Origin: Ferdinandcohnia sp036962705
GTDB taxonomy: Bacteria; Bacillota; Bacilli; Bacillales; Bacillaceae_L
DNA: 64,000 nt
Assembly: GCF_036962705.1 (NCBI RefSeq)
Contig: NZ_JBALOQ010000046.1
Span: 1-64,000 of the forward strand
Direction of reading: 5' to 3'
Position 1 is the stretch's first letter. The number at the start of each line of letters is the position of its first letter. The notes under the pieces are model-generated. The model was not told where the DNA came from and ran no database searches. It worked only from the letters and a program-made list of their open reading frames with translations. Positions 16,223 to 23,678 of this stretch are shown here, in pieces. Position numbers and translations under genes: made by a program.

Positions 16223-16252
16223 GCCTTTCTCAAAAAAATGGGGAAGGCTTTT
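16223..16252 (+). terminator. terminator of the MFS gene
   Basis: GCCTTTCTC and GGGGAAGGC pair (with G-T pairs) and are followed by TTTTG. Moderate strength. Confidence 0.5.
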
Positions 16253-16266
16253 GTGTGAACATAATG

Positions 16267-16279
16267 TGACAATGTGTCA
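16267..16279. promoter_or_regulatory. TetR-type operator 1
   Basis: TGACAATGTGTCA is a perfect inverted repeat of TGACA around a 3-bp centre, just upstream of the -35 element of the alarmone synthetase promoter. Confidence 0.6.
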
Positions 16280-16286
16280 TAGATAA

Positions 16287-16315
16287 TTGACTTGTGACAC
16301 CGTGTCATTTAGAAT
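16287..16315 (+). promoter_or_regulatory. promoter of the alarmone synthetase operon with embedded operator 2
   Basis: TTGACT (16287-16292) and TAGAAT (16310-16315) are spaced by 17 bp. The second perfect palindrome TGACACCGTGTCA (16295-16307) lies entirely in the spacer, so a bound repressor would exclude RNA polymerase. Confidence 0.65.
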
Positions 16316-16328
16316 TTAAATAGTGAGG

Positions 16329-16341
16329 TGACACGAGGTCA
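16329..16341. promoter_or_regulatory. TetR-type operator 3 (one mismatch)
   Basis: TGACACGAGGTCA matches the palindrome TGACA-N3-TGTCA with one mismatch and overlaps the ribosome binding site and first base of the small ORF. The overlap with GAGG could make this resemblance partly accidental. Confidence 0.4.
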
Positions 16342-16460
16342 TGTTAAAAGTTGAATCTAAAAGTGAACAAAACAAACTGAAACTACGCAAGCTTGCAAAA
16401 AAACTGCAAGAACTAGGTGTCAAGGCTTCAATCATCAAGAAACCGATAACTTCACAGTAA
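16341..16460 (+). CDS. 39-residue basic small protein at the head of the alarmone synthetase operon
   Basis: ATG at 16341 opens a 39-codon frame closing with TAA at 16460, preceded by ACGAGGTC. The product is lysine-rich with one predicted amphipathic helix (KLRKLAKKLQELGVKASIIK) and no membrane segment. It lies 11 bp before the synthetase start and after the operon promoter, so it would be translated first from the message. It could be a regulatory leader peptide or a small partner of the synthetase. I recognise no family. Confidence 0.5.
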   Translation: MLKVESKSEQNKLKLRKLAKKLQELGVKASIIKKPITSQ

Positions 16461-16471
16461 AAAGGAGACGA

Positions 16472-17191
16472 ATGATGTCTGTAGGTATAAGAATTGATCA
16501 GCTAAAAGATATGAAGGTGGAGCTACTACGATTTATGATGTCGTATAAGTTTGCACTTGAAGAAATGATGACGAAAATCAATATTTTGAAGCAGGAATTT
16601 AAGTATATGCATGATTACAACCCAATCGAACACGTTTCATCTCGATTAAAATCGCCTGAAAGTATTTTAAATAAAGTCAACCGCAAAGGATATGACTATT
16701 CGATTGAGTCAATTAAAGAAAACATTCGTGATATTGCGGGAATTCGCATCACTTGCTCATACATCTCGGATATTTATAAAATCAGTGAAATGCTGCAACA
16801 ACAAAAGGATATTACCGTAATTGAGTGCAGGGATTATATTAAAAACCCAAAGCCAAACGGGTATAAAAGCTTGCATCTAATAGTGCAAATCCCAATCTTC
16901 ATGTCCGACCGTGAGGACCATGTCTGCGTTGAAATTCAAATCCGAACCATCGCAATGGATTTCTGGGCTAGCTTGGAACACAAAATTTACTACAAATACA
17001 ATAAAGAAATCCCTCAGCATATGAAGGATGAATTAAAAGAAGCAGCCATAACAGCATCTCAATTAGATAAAAAAATGGAAAAGCTTCAGCAAGAAATGAA
17101 CAAACTAAAAGAATCAGCGAAAGCAGACGACCACTATCAAAATGATGATAAAATCCTTCTTCCATACGATTTTCTATCATTAGTCAAATAG
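16472..17191 (+). CDS. small alarmone synthetase (RelA/SpoT synthetase domain only)
   Basis: The 239-residue protein contains the (p)ppGpp synthetase domain without a hydrolase domain: SIKENIRDIAGIRITCSYI (substrate-binding strand with RIxC), YIKNPKPNGYKSLHL (nucleotide-binding loop) and VEIQIRTIAMDFWASLEHK. It should transfer pyrophosphate from ATP to GDP, GTP or GMP. A basic segment RLKSPESILNKVNRKGY precedes these. The C-terminal 50 residues are a predicted helix, as in tetrameric RelP/RelQ proteins. AAAGGAGACGA precedes the start. It is cotranscribed with a TetR regulator, which is unlike the usual housekeeping contexts of this family. Confidence 0.9.
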   Translation: MMSVGIRIDQLKDMKVELLRFMMSYKFALEEMMTKINILKQEFKYMHDYNPIEHVSSRLKSPESILNKVNRKGYDYSIESIKENIRDIAGIRITCSYISDIYKISEMLQQQKDITVIECRDYIKNPKPNGYKSLHLIVQIPIFMSDREDHVCVEIQIRTIAMDFWASLEHKIYYKYNKEIPQHMKDELKEAAITASQLDKKMEKLQQEMNKLKESAKADDHYQNDDKILLPYDFLSLVK

Positions 17192-17213
17192 CAACGAAAA
17201 GGGAAGGGTGGAA

Positions 17214-17816
17214 ATGCCTAAACTTACATTTTTTAATTTACCTGAGGATAAAAAACAAACTTTAATTGATGCGGCTAAAAAGGAATTTTCAAGTGTCCCT
17301 TTGTTTGACGCTTCGATTTCGAACATCATCAAAACTGCCGGAATCTCCCGCGGCAGCTTTTATCAATATTTTGAGGACAAGGAGGATGCCTTTTTCTTTT
17401 TATTAGGTGAGTTTGCCAAAGAAAAGAAGGAAGCGTTTCTTTACATGCTCGAAAAGGATGAAGGTGATATGTTTCAAACATTTATCGACTTTTTCGAACT
17501 GTTCTTAGAGGAAGATGAAAACCTGACATTCTTAAAAAATGCATTGCTTAACATGACCCATAAAATTGAGCAAACATTTGACAAAATGACGAGTGAACAT
17601 GAAATCAATGAAAATTTTAAAGTGCTCTGCTCTCGGATTAACATGAGCAAACTGAATGTCTCAGACGAATTGGAGTTATTTCATGCTTTGCAAATCATTA
17701 CATCGGTCATGCTACGCAATTTAATCCATACATTTGCTCATGATTTGCCTCGTGATATTGCATTGAAAAACTTTATGACGGAAATGAATTTATTGAAAAA
17801 AGGATTTGTCCGGTAG
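17214..17816 (+). CDS. TetR/AcrR family regulator
   Basis: The 200-residue protein has a TetR N-terminal helix-turn-helix: DASISNIIKTAGISRGSFYQ followed by YFEDKEDAFFFLL (residues 28-60). The remaining helical domain would bind an effector; I cannot name it. I prefer the ATG at 17214, with GGGAAGG six bases upstream, over the GTG at 17208 inside that site. It is the last gene of the small-ORF/alarmone-synthetase operon, 22 bp after the synthetase, and probably binds the TGACA-N3-TGTCA palindromes in the operon promoter, giving autoregulation. Confidence 0.85.
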   Translation: MPKLTFFNLPEDKKQTLIDAAKKEFSSVPLFDASISNIIKTAGISRGSFYQYFEDKEDAFFFLLGEFAKEKKEAFLYMLEKDEGDMFQTFIDFFELFLEEDENLTFLKNALLNMTHKIEQTFDKMTSEHEINENFKVLCSRINMSKLNVSDELELFHALQIITSVMLRNLIHTFAHDLPRDIALKNFMTEMNLLKKGFVR

Positions 17817-17848
17817 GAGACACGCGTTGTGCTCCTCCGGCCTTTTTC
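17810..17848 (+). terminator. terminator of the alarmone synthetase-TetR operon
   Basis: CCGG-T-AGGAG-A-CAC pairs with GTG-C-TCCT-CCGG, then CCTTTTTCTTTTTTT follows. The stop codon of the regulator is inside the stem. Confidence 0.7.
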
Positions 17849-17921
17849 TTTTTTTGAGCCTTTTTTCAATAGAAATGAAGTATAATAGAATGCATTAAAG
17901 TATCGACATCAGATTGGATGG

Positions 17922-18851
17922 ATGTGTGTGCAGAAACATTTTTTATACGGCATTTTGTTATTTGTGATGATGGCATGGGGGCTCAATATTGTCGCAATCA
18001 AAATATTGGTTGAAAACTTTCCTCCGTTTACCATTACCGGTCTACGAATTCTTGCAGCTGGCCTCGTGATATTTGTCTTTTTGTATGTAAAAAAGGACCT
18101 GCAAAAAATGAGCCTACATGAATTCGGGTATGTCGCACTGAGTGCCTTAACGGGAATATTTGGCCACCAAGCTCTACTATCCATCGGCTTGGTCAACACA
18201 AGTGCCACAAACGGCGCATCCATTCTAGCCTTAATACCGCTTGTTACCAATGTTTTAGCGGTACTATTCTTAAAAGCTAAAATGACTCTTTTAAAAATGT
18301 GTGGAGTGTTCTTTGGAATAACTGGCATTTACTTTATTTTGGTTCTTGGTGGAGGATCTTTTACGAAGCTATCAAGTGGTGATTTTTACATATTTTTATC
18401 GGTCATTGCGCAAGCACTAAGCTTCATTTTTATCCGAAAAGCATCCTATACATTGAGCCCTAAGACGATTACCTGTTATGCGTTATTAATGGGTGCTGGC
18501 TTTTTGGTCATGTTAAGCTTTGCCATAGAGAGTCAATCAATCCATAAAATTGGAGCTGCTCCTTCTTATGTGTGGGTGGTTTTCATTGCATCGGCCATTA
18601 TCTCGACTGGAATCGGAAATCTGTGCTATAACTTTGCCATTTCGCAGCTTGGAGCAGGTGAGACTGCTATTTTCTTAAACCTCTCACCATTCTTTTCACT
18701 AATTGGATCTGTGTTATTTTTAAATGAAGCTTTCAAATTGATTCAGTTAGTTGGATTCATTTTAATTGTCATTGGTGTTTTATTAGGAACGCAAATTTTT
18801 GAACGAAAACCACGGGTTGATAAGCAAGTCGGGGTTTCCGTGTCGAAATAG
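17922..18851 (+). CDS. DMT family transporter (EamA-type)
   Basis: The 309-residue protein has ten hydrophobic segments in two EamA repeats; the first begins GILLFVMMAWGLNIVAIKIL with PPFTITGLRILAAG, and the second is marked by GETAIFLNLSPFFSLIGSVL. These are typical of drug/metabolite exporters of the DMT superfamily. The C-terminus is short and basic. It is transcribed alone after a terminator. The substrate (amino acid, metabolite or drug) cannot be read from the sequence. ATG 17922 is the first start; a GTG six bases downstream is an alternative. Confidence 0.85.
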   Translation: MCVQKHFLYGILLFVMMAWGLNIVAIKILVENFPPFTITGLRILAAGLVIFVFLYVKKDLQKMSLHEFGYVALSALTGIFGHQALLSIGLVNTSATNGASILALIPLVTNVLAVLFLKAKMTLLKMCGVFFGITGIYFILVLGGGSFTKLSSGDFYIFLSVIAQALSFIFIRKASYTLSPKTITCYALLMGAGFLVMLSFAIESQSIHKIGAAPSYVWVVFIASAIISTGIGNLCYNFAISQLGAGETAIFLNLSPFFSLIGSVLFLNEAFKLIQLVGFILIVIGVLLGTQIFERKPRVDKQVGVSVSK

Positions 18852-18897
18852 ATGAGTAGGGTCAGCTCTTTTTATTGGGGATGGCCTTTTTTCTGTA

Positions 18898-19023
18898 GGG
18901 CACAATTATTTTGAGTTAGGGCAGAATTACATGTACTTAGGTCGCAATTATTCGAGGTTAGGGAACAATTATTGGAGGATAGGGCACATATCTCCAGAGT
19001 TAGGGAACAATTATCCAAAGATT
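18898..19023. repeat. 21-bp tandem array, six units
   Basis: Six units of exactly 21 bp begin at 18898, 18919, 18940, 18961, 18982 and 19003, with consensus GGGCACAATTATTNGAGTTA. Units diverge from each other but no unit has an insertion or deletion. The array lies between the DMT transporter gene and the SDR gene, with no start codon and ribosome binding site that would make it coding. Confidence 0.85.
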
Positions 19024-19087
19024 AACACAAAACGATAAAAGTGAGCTAATATTAAAGAATAGTCTCAATCTAAGGAGTGATATACCT

Positions 19088-19873
19088 ATGGATTTAAATT
19101 TAAATGGAAAAACAGCCATTGTAGTGGCATCTAGTCAAGGACTCGGAAAAGCAATCGCGACCCAGCTTGTTAATGAAGGCGCAAATGTCATGCTCGCAAG
19201 TCGTAGTGAAGACAAATTAATAGCTGTCCAGGAAGAACTTATGGCAATCAACAAGGGCAAAGTTTCTTACCTTCAAACAGATATCACGAAAAACGAAGAC
19301 ATTGAAGCTTTAATAAAAAATACAGTAGATACGTTTGGAACAATTGATATTCTTATCAACAATGCAGGGGGGCCCCCAGCAGGAACATTTGATCAGTTAG
19401 ATGATGAAGCTTGGCAGGGTGCATTTGAATTAAATCTATTAAGTTATATTCGAATGATTCGAGGAACTCTACCATATATGCAAAAAAATGGCGGAAAAAT
19501 CATCAATATTGCATCTTCCTCTATCAAAATGCCACTTCCTGGTTTGATTCTTTCTAATACTTTTCGCCTAGGAATTGTAGGTTTATCAAAAACATTAGCT
19601 GATGAATTAGCACAACATAATATCCTAATTAATACAGTCGCACCTGGACGAATTGCAACAGACCGGGTGGCTCATTTGGATCAAGTGAATGCGGAAAAAC
19701 TTGGAAAGCCGATTGAAGAAGTTGAACACATGTTCAAAGAAACAATCCCGTTAAAACGCTATGGTACACCTGAAGAATTCGCAAACTTCGTTACATTTTT
19801 AGTATCTGATGCTAACACCTATATGACCGGACAAGCCTACTTAGTTGACGGTGGAATGGTGAAGGCAATCTAA
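19088..19873 (+). CDS. SDR family oxidoreductase lacking the YxxxK motif
   Basis: The 261-residue Rossmann protein has a dinucleotide loop ASSQGLGKAIA (residues 14-24), the structural motif NNAGG (91-95) and the active-site Ser region NIASSS (140-145). The catalytic Tyr-x-x-x-Lys is replaced by Ser156-Asn-Thr-Phe-Arg160 in LILSNTFRLGIVGLSK. The C-terminus MTGQAYLVDGGMVKAI is typical. A group of SDRs carries this substitution and may not be classical dehydrogenases. AAGGAGTGATATACCT precedes the ATG. It is monocistronic with a terminator. Relatives are often annotated 3-oxoacyl-ACP reductase, which I would not adopt here. Confidence 0.85.
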   Translation: MDLNLNGKTAIVVASSQGLGKAIATQLVNEGANVMLASRSEDKLIAVQEELMAINKGKVSYLQTDITKNEDIEALIKNTVDTFGTIDILINNAGGPPAGTFDQLDDEAWQGAFELNLLSYIRMIRGTLPYMQKNGGKIINIASSSIKMPLPGLILSNTFRLGIVGLSKTLADELAQHNILINTVAPGRIATDRVAHLDQVNAEKLGKPIEEVEHMFKETIPLKRYGTPEEFANFVTFLVSDANTYMTGQAYLVDGGMVKAI

Positions 19874-19881
19874 AAATTATG

Positions 19882-19918
19882 GCCTGTTTCCCAACGATAA
19901 AAGGGAGACAGGCTATTT
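19882..19918 (+). terminator. terminator of the SDR gene
   Basis: GCCTGTTTCCC and GGGAGACAGGC form an 11-bp stem with one mismatch or wobble, followed by TATTTTTTT. Confidence 0.75.
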
Positions 19919-19980
19919 TTTTGTTAAGCTAGCATGACTAAAGATATAGTGCTAAAGGACGGGTTGTTTTACTTGGATTT

Positions 19981-20157
19981 TGTCGAAATGGTCAAGAAGT
20001 ATGAATTGTAAAAATAATCAGAAAGTATGATTTACTATATTTTTTCCCGGTGCTATTCTATTATCATTAAAGTATACTAATATATTTCACTAGCTACATA
20101 GTAAATACTTTAATTTGAAAGGGGTTACATCATAGAAAAAGGGGGATAGATGTCGAA
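19981..20157 (+). promoter_or_regulatory. two TGTCGAA motifs and an inverted repeat upstream of the GH3 gene
   Basis: TGTCGAA, the 0A-box core, occurs at 19981-19987 (as TTTTGTCGAAATG) and 20151-20157. Between them ATTAAAGTAT (20066-20075) and ATACTTTAAT (20105-20114) are a perfect 10-bp inverted repeat. The 323-bp gap holds no gene. Whether Spo0A binds here is open. Confidence 0.35.
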
Positions 20158-20196
20158 ACAGATTAATGATCATTTTTTGTAGAAGAAAGGGAGAGT

Positions 20197-22422
20197 ATGA
20201 TGGCGAAATCGTCCAAATGGAAAAAGATTATGATTGTATTCCTAGCTGTACTATTTTTCGTTCCTCTTGTCATTCCTCAGGTTAGTGCAAAAGGGAATGA
20301 AGCAGGAAAGAAAAATGAAATCATTAAGGAAGTAGAAACAAAAGCAAAAGAAATTTTAACGGTAGATGGCAAAGAATTTAAAGATTTAAATTCGAATGGA
20401 CAACTAGATACATATGAAGACTGGAGACTACCAGTAGAAGATAGAGTAGAAGATTTACTAGAGCAAATGACGGTTGAAGAAAAAGCAGGTTTAATGCTAA
20501 TATCCTCCCAGTTTATGCAAGGTGGTGGCTTTGGCGGAAGTAGATGCCCTGCGGAAGAGGGTACATTACTTTGTGAAACAGATACATGGAGTGAAACAAA
20601 TATGTGGGCACAACCTGGTGACCCGAATTATGAATTTGATGCACCTGTATTAGACGCATCTGCAGCGACAAAAGGGATTCTTGAGCGAAATTTACGCTAT
20701 TTCATCATTCGCGATAATCCAAAGGCTGATGTATTAGCACAATGGACCAATGAACTCCAAGAAGTAGCAGAAGGCTCAAGATTAGGAATTCCGGTTGTGA
20801 TGACGTCTAATCCACGAAACCATATCAACAATAACTTGGCATTTGGGTTTGCGGAAGCAAGTGGAGTATTTTCAGTATGGCCGGGTGAACTTGGTTTAGC
20901 AGCTACAAGAGATGCTAAGTTGGTTAAGGAATTCGGTCAAATTGCTGCTAAAGAATGGAGAGCTTCTGGAATCCAGAAGGGCTACATGTACATGGCTGAT
21001 ATCATTACAGACCCAATCTGGGGAAGAACAAATGGAACATTTGGTGAACACCCAGAGCTTGCGGCAGATATGATTTATGCGATTGTGAAAGGCTATCAAG
21101 GAGATCAATTAAGCTCAACTAGTGTATCTTTAACAACAAAGCATTTCCCAGGTGGCGGAGCACGTGATGACGGTAAGGACCCACACTACTTAGATGGGAA
21201 CTTTAATCCATATCCAACAGAGGGTAGCTTACTTAAGTACCATATCCCTCCGTTCAAAGCTGCTATTGAAGCAGGTACTACATCAATCATGCCTTATTAT
21301 GCTTACCCAAGCAATGCAAATAGTGCAGCAGATCAACTAGGCACTGGTGAACCATTTGAAGAGGTTGGTTTTGCTTATAATAAAGCGATTATTGGCGACC
21401 TATTACGTGAACAGCTTGGATTCAAAGGTTATGTGAACACCGATACTGGAATCACAACAGCAATGCCTTGGGGTGTTGAAGACTTAACACGTGCTGAAAG
21501 ATTTGGGTATGCATTAAAAGCAGGAGTTAATATATTCTCTGGCGAAGCGGATCCAACTTACTTAATCGATGCAATCAATGCAGATTCAGAATTAATCACA
21601 TTTGTGGATGATTCAGTTAGATTTTTAGTCAAAGAAATGATGCAATTAGGCTTATTTGAAGACCCTTATGTGGATCCTGAAAATGCAGTTAAGGTTGCGT
21701 CTAACCCTGAATCTCAAAAGATTGCAGATGAAGCACATCGTAAATCAGTCGTTCTTTTACGTAATGACGAAAAACTACTTCCAATAAATAATGGTCAAAT
21801 CAAGAAGGTTAAGCTTTATGTTGAAGTATTCACAAGAAATAATGCTGCAGGCAGTACTGATGCTTTAAGAGAAAAGATTGCAAACTATGATAAATCGATT
21901 CAGGTTGTAGATAATCTTGAAGATGCAACACATGCATTAGTTTGGGTACATCCAAACAATACAACTGCAAATCCTTCTATTAAATTAGGACCTGAAACAG
22001 GAATTGCAGATGTGAATCGCATCGTAGACATTCAAAAAACAGTTCCTACCATTACAGCGATTCACATGACTAATCCATGGTTAATTGATGAAATCGAGCC
22101 AAATGCAGCAGCTGTTATTAGCACATTTGGAGTAAAGGCTGAAGCTTTAGTAGATGTGATTCGTGGTAAATTTAATCCAACAGGAAAGCTTCCATTTACA
22201 GTTCCTGCTGACGAAGAGGCAGTGGCGAATGAAAATGGTGACATTCCTGGATATGAAGAAGACCCATCCTATGTATATAAAAACAAAGCTGGACATGAAT
22301 ACTGGTTTGGATTTGGACTTTCCTACAATCAAGGGAAAGCACCAGATCATTCAAAAGAAACAGGGAAACCTGACCATGCAGATGAAACTGGAAAACCAAA
22401 TCATGCTGGGAAGAAAAATTAA
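20197..22422 (+). CDS. secreted glycoside hydrolase family 3 protein
   Basis: The 741-residue protein starts with a signal peptide (IMIVFLAVLFFVPLVIPQVS, cleavage expected after VSA near residue 32). It then has a GH3 TIM-barrel domain (VEDLLEQMTVEEKAGLM, TTKHFPGGGARDDGKDP, GFKGYVNTDTG) in which the aspartate of NTDTG is the likely nucleophile, and the alpha/beta sandwich domain (HRKSVVLLRNDEKLLPINNG). The C-terminus has two DHxxETGKP-type repeats that may be a surface or linker tail. GH3 enzymes remove terminal glucose, xylose or N-acetylglucosamine; the specificity is not readable here. GGGAGAG precedes ATG-ATG; the second ATG has better spacing. Confidence 0.85.
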   Translation: MMAKSSKWKKIMIVFLAVLFFVPLVIPQVSAKGNEAGKKNEIIKEVETKAKEILTVDGKEFKDLNSNGQLDTYEDWRLPVEDRVEDLLEQMTVEEKAGLMLISSQFMQGGGFGGSRCPAEEGTLLCETDTWSETNMWAQPGDPNYEFDAPVLDASAATKGILERNLRYFIIRDNPKADVLAQWTNELQEVAEGSRLGIPVVMTSNPRNHINNNLAFGFAEASGVFSVWPGELGLAATRDAKLVKEFGQIAAKEWRASGIQKGYMYMADIITDPIWGRTNGTFGEHPELAADMIYAIVKGYQGDQLSSTSVSLTTKHFPGGGARDDGKDPHYLDGNFNPYPTEGSLLKYHIPPFKAAIEAGTTSIMPYYAYPSNANSAADQLGTGEPFEEVGFAYNKAIIGDLLREQLGFKGYVNTDTGITTAMPWGVEDLTRAERFGYALKAGVNIFSGEADPTYLIDAINADSELITFVDDSVRFLVKEMMQLGLFEDPYVDPENAVKVASNPESQKIADEAHRKSVVLLRNDEKLLPINNGQIKKVKLYVEVFTRNNAAGSTDALREKIANYDKSIQVVDNLEDATHALVWVHPNNTTANPSIKLGPETGIADVNRIVDIQKTVPTITAIHMTNPWLIDEIEPNAAAVISTFGVKAEALVDVIRGKFNPTGKLPFTVPADEEAVANENGDIPGYEEDPSYVYKNKAGHEYWFGFGLSYNQGKAPDHSKETGKPDHADETGKPNHAGKKN

Positions 22423-22500
22423 AGAAATATAGAAAAAGAGGAAGGGTGACAGTTAACGAGTTCCAATACCTGTCGCAAACATAAAAAATGTAATGTAAAA

Positions 22501-22538
22501 AGACCATCAAATTATATCTGAATTTGATGGTCTTTTGT
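22501..22538. terminator. bidirectional terminator
   Basis: AGACCATCAAATT and AATTTGATGGTCT form a perfect 13-bp stem with T-run on the right and A-run on the left. It lies between the GH3 gene and the convergent lipoprotein gene. Confidence 0.85.
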
Positions 22539-22597
22539 TATTAGTCAGGGACATCTGGCAACGACCCCATGAGCTGTTCATTTTTGTGTGTAACATC

Positions 22598-23359
22598 TTA
22601 AATCTTAATATCAATCTTCGCATTTTTCTTTAACTCTTCAACCTGCTGAGCGAGTTTTTCCTGCTGTTTTTCCTGTTGAAGAGATTGTTCGATTTGCGGT
22701 TTTATTTCTTCAAGCTTGGGAATTTCTTGTCCAGTACTCTTCCCCTGTTCCGCATATTGATCATACATTTTTTGAATTTCTTCATCGGTTATTTCACCAA
22801 CCGGCATTTCTTTCTCAACGTACTGTCTAAGTTTAATATCGTCAGCTATTTGAGTTTCAAGTATTTGCATATCCATATTGGATTTTTCAAGAGCTGATTC
22901 GAATTCTTTTTCTGTTTTAAATTGTTTTTTTATTTCGTCCAGCTGCTTTTTAATATCTGCCTCTGAAGCTTTATAGTTTTTTTTATCTGCCTCTTGAAGA
23001 AGAAGAGTTTGTACGACTAAGCTGTCAATAGTTTGGTCTTTGATTTGCTTTGCAGCTTCTTTAGATGTGGGGTCTTGTCCCATTTCCTGCATTTGTACTT
23101 GTATAGTTGGTAAAGTGCTATTATAGGTGCTTCCTAGAATTTCTTTATCATTCACTATAGCAACAGTTTTCTTTTCATCTATTTGCTGTGCTTCTAATTT
23201 CTTTTGCATTTCTTCCATTTGCTTTTGCTGATCCTTCTGCTGATCGGTTTCCGTTGTTTTTGCTTTATCATTATTTTTAGCTTCTTCATTTCCTCCGCAT
23301 GCTACTAAAACAACGGCCATTAGAGCGGTTATTAGTGTAAACATCATCATTTTTTTCAT
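22598..23359 (-). CDS. SurA N-terminal domain lipoprotein (PrsA-like without parvulin domain)
   Basis: The 253-residue precursor has a lipoprotein signal ending in the lipobox MAVVLVAC (Cys21), so it should be anchored outside the membrane. A Lys/Gln/Glu-rich linker follows, then a SurA-N-like chaperone domain (AIVNDKEILGSTYNSTL, IDSLVVQTLLLQEADKK, YVEKEMPVGEITDEEIQKMY). Unlike PrsA (about 290 residues) there is no parvulin peptidyl-prolyl isomerase insertion; the C-terminus is a coiled coil ending in KKNAKIDIKI. Role in folding exported proteins is inferred from the domain. It is divergent from the following membrane protein gene. Confidence 0.85.
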   Translation of the reverse strand: MKKMMMFTLITALMAVVLVACGGNEEAKNNDKAKTTETDQQKDQQKQMEEMQKKLEAQQIDEKKTVAIVNDKEILGSTYNSTLPTIQVQMQEMGQDPTSKEAAKQIKDQTIDSLVVQTLLLQEADKKNYKASEADIKKQLDEIKKQFKTEKEFESALEKSNMDMQILETQIADDIKLRQYVEKEMPVGEITDEEIQKMYDQYAEQGKSTGQEIPKLEEIKPQIEQSLQQEKQQEKLAQQVEELKKNAKIDIKI

Positions 23360-23546
23360 GGTCGATCTCCTTCCTTAAGCTAGAAGTATAATTTTCCCCT
23401 AAGAAAAATCATCTAGTGTGCATTATAAAGTTAATCGTACGAAAAAGAAACATTATGCGCTCTTTTTAATATTTATAACAGGATTGAAATATTTATAATA
23501 TTAATGGCTGATTGTAAAAAGAAAACTCAAAAAAACATATAAAAAA

Positions 23547-23564
23547 TTTAAACAGAACTTAAAG
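23547..23564 (+). promoter_or_regulatory. direct repeat TTTAAAC-N4-CTTAAAG (candidate response-regulator box)
   Basis: TTTAAAC (23547-23553) and CTTAAAG (23558-23564) are repeated with an 11-bp period, the usual spacing for OmpR/PhoB-type regulators. It lies upstream of the membrane protein gene at 23679, and the same arrangement occurs before 26565. Confidence 0.45.
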
Positions 23565-23567
23565 ATG

Positions 23568-23612
23568 ACCTCACTTTCATTTAACTTTCGATCATTAAAA
23601 TGAATGTGAGGT
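23568..23612 (+). other. strong hairpin in the divergent promoter region
   Basis: ACCTCACTTTCATTT and AAATGAATGTGAGGT pair over 15 bp with one mismatch around a 15-base loop. It lies about 65 bp before the membrane protein start, just after the direct repeats, where no upstream gene needs a terminator. It could be an attenuator in the leader or a protein-binding palindrome. Confidence 0.4.
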
Positions 23613-23678
23613 TATTTGGGTTTAAAGAGAAAAGTGAAACCAAACAAAAATAGTACGGAAATGGTGGGATAAGCAGAT

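Noticed and set aside
18856..19038. Coding frame through the 21-bp array (LGxNYxx repeats)
   Set aside because: The frame is open only because the unit length is a multiple of three. It has no start codon with a ribosome binding site before the array.
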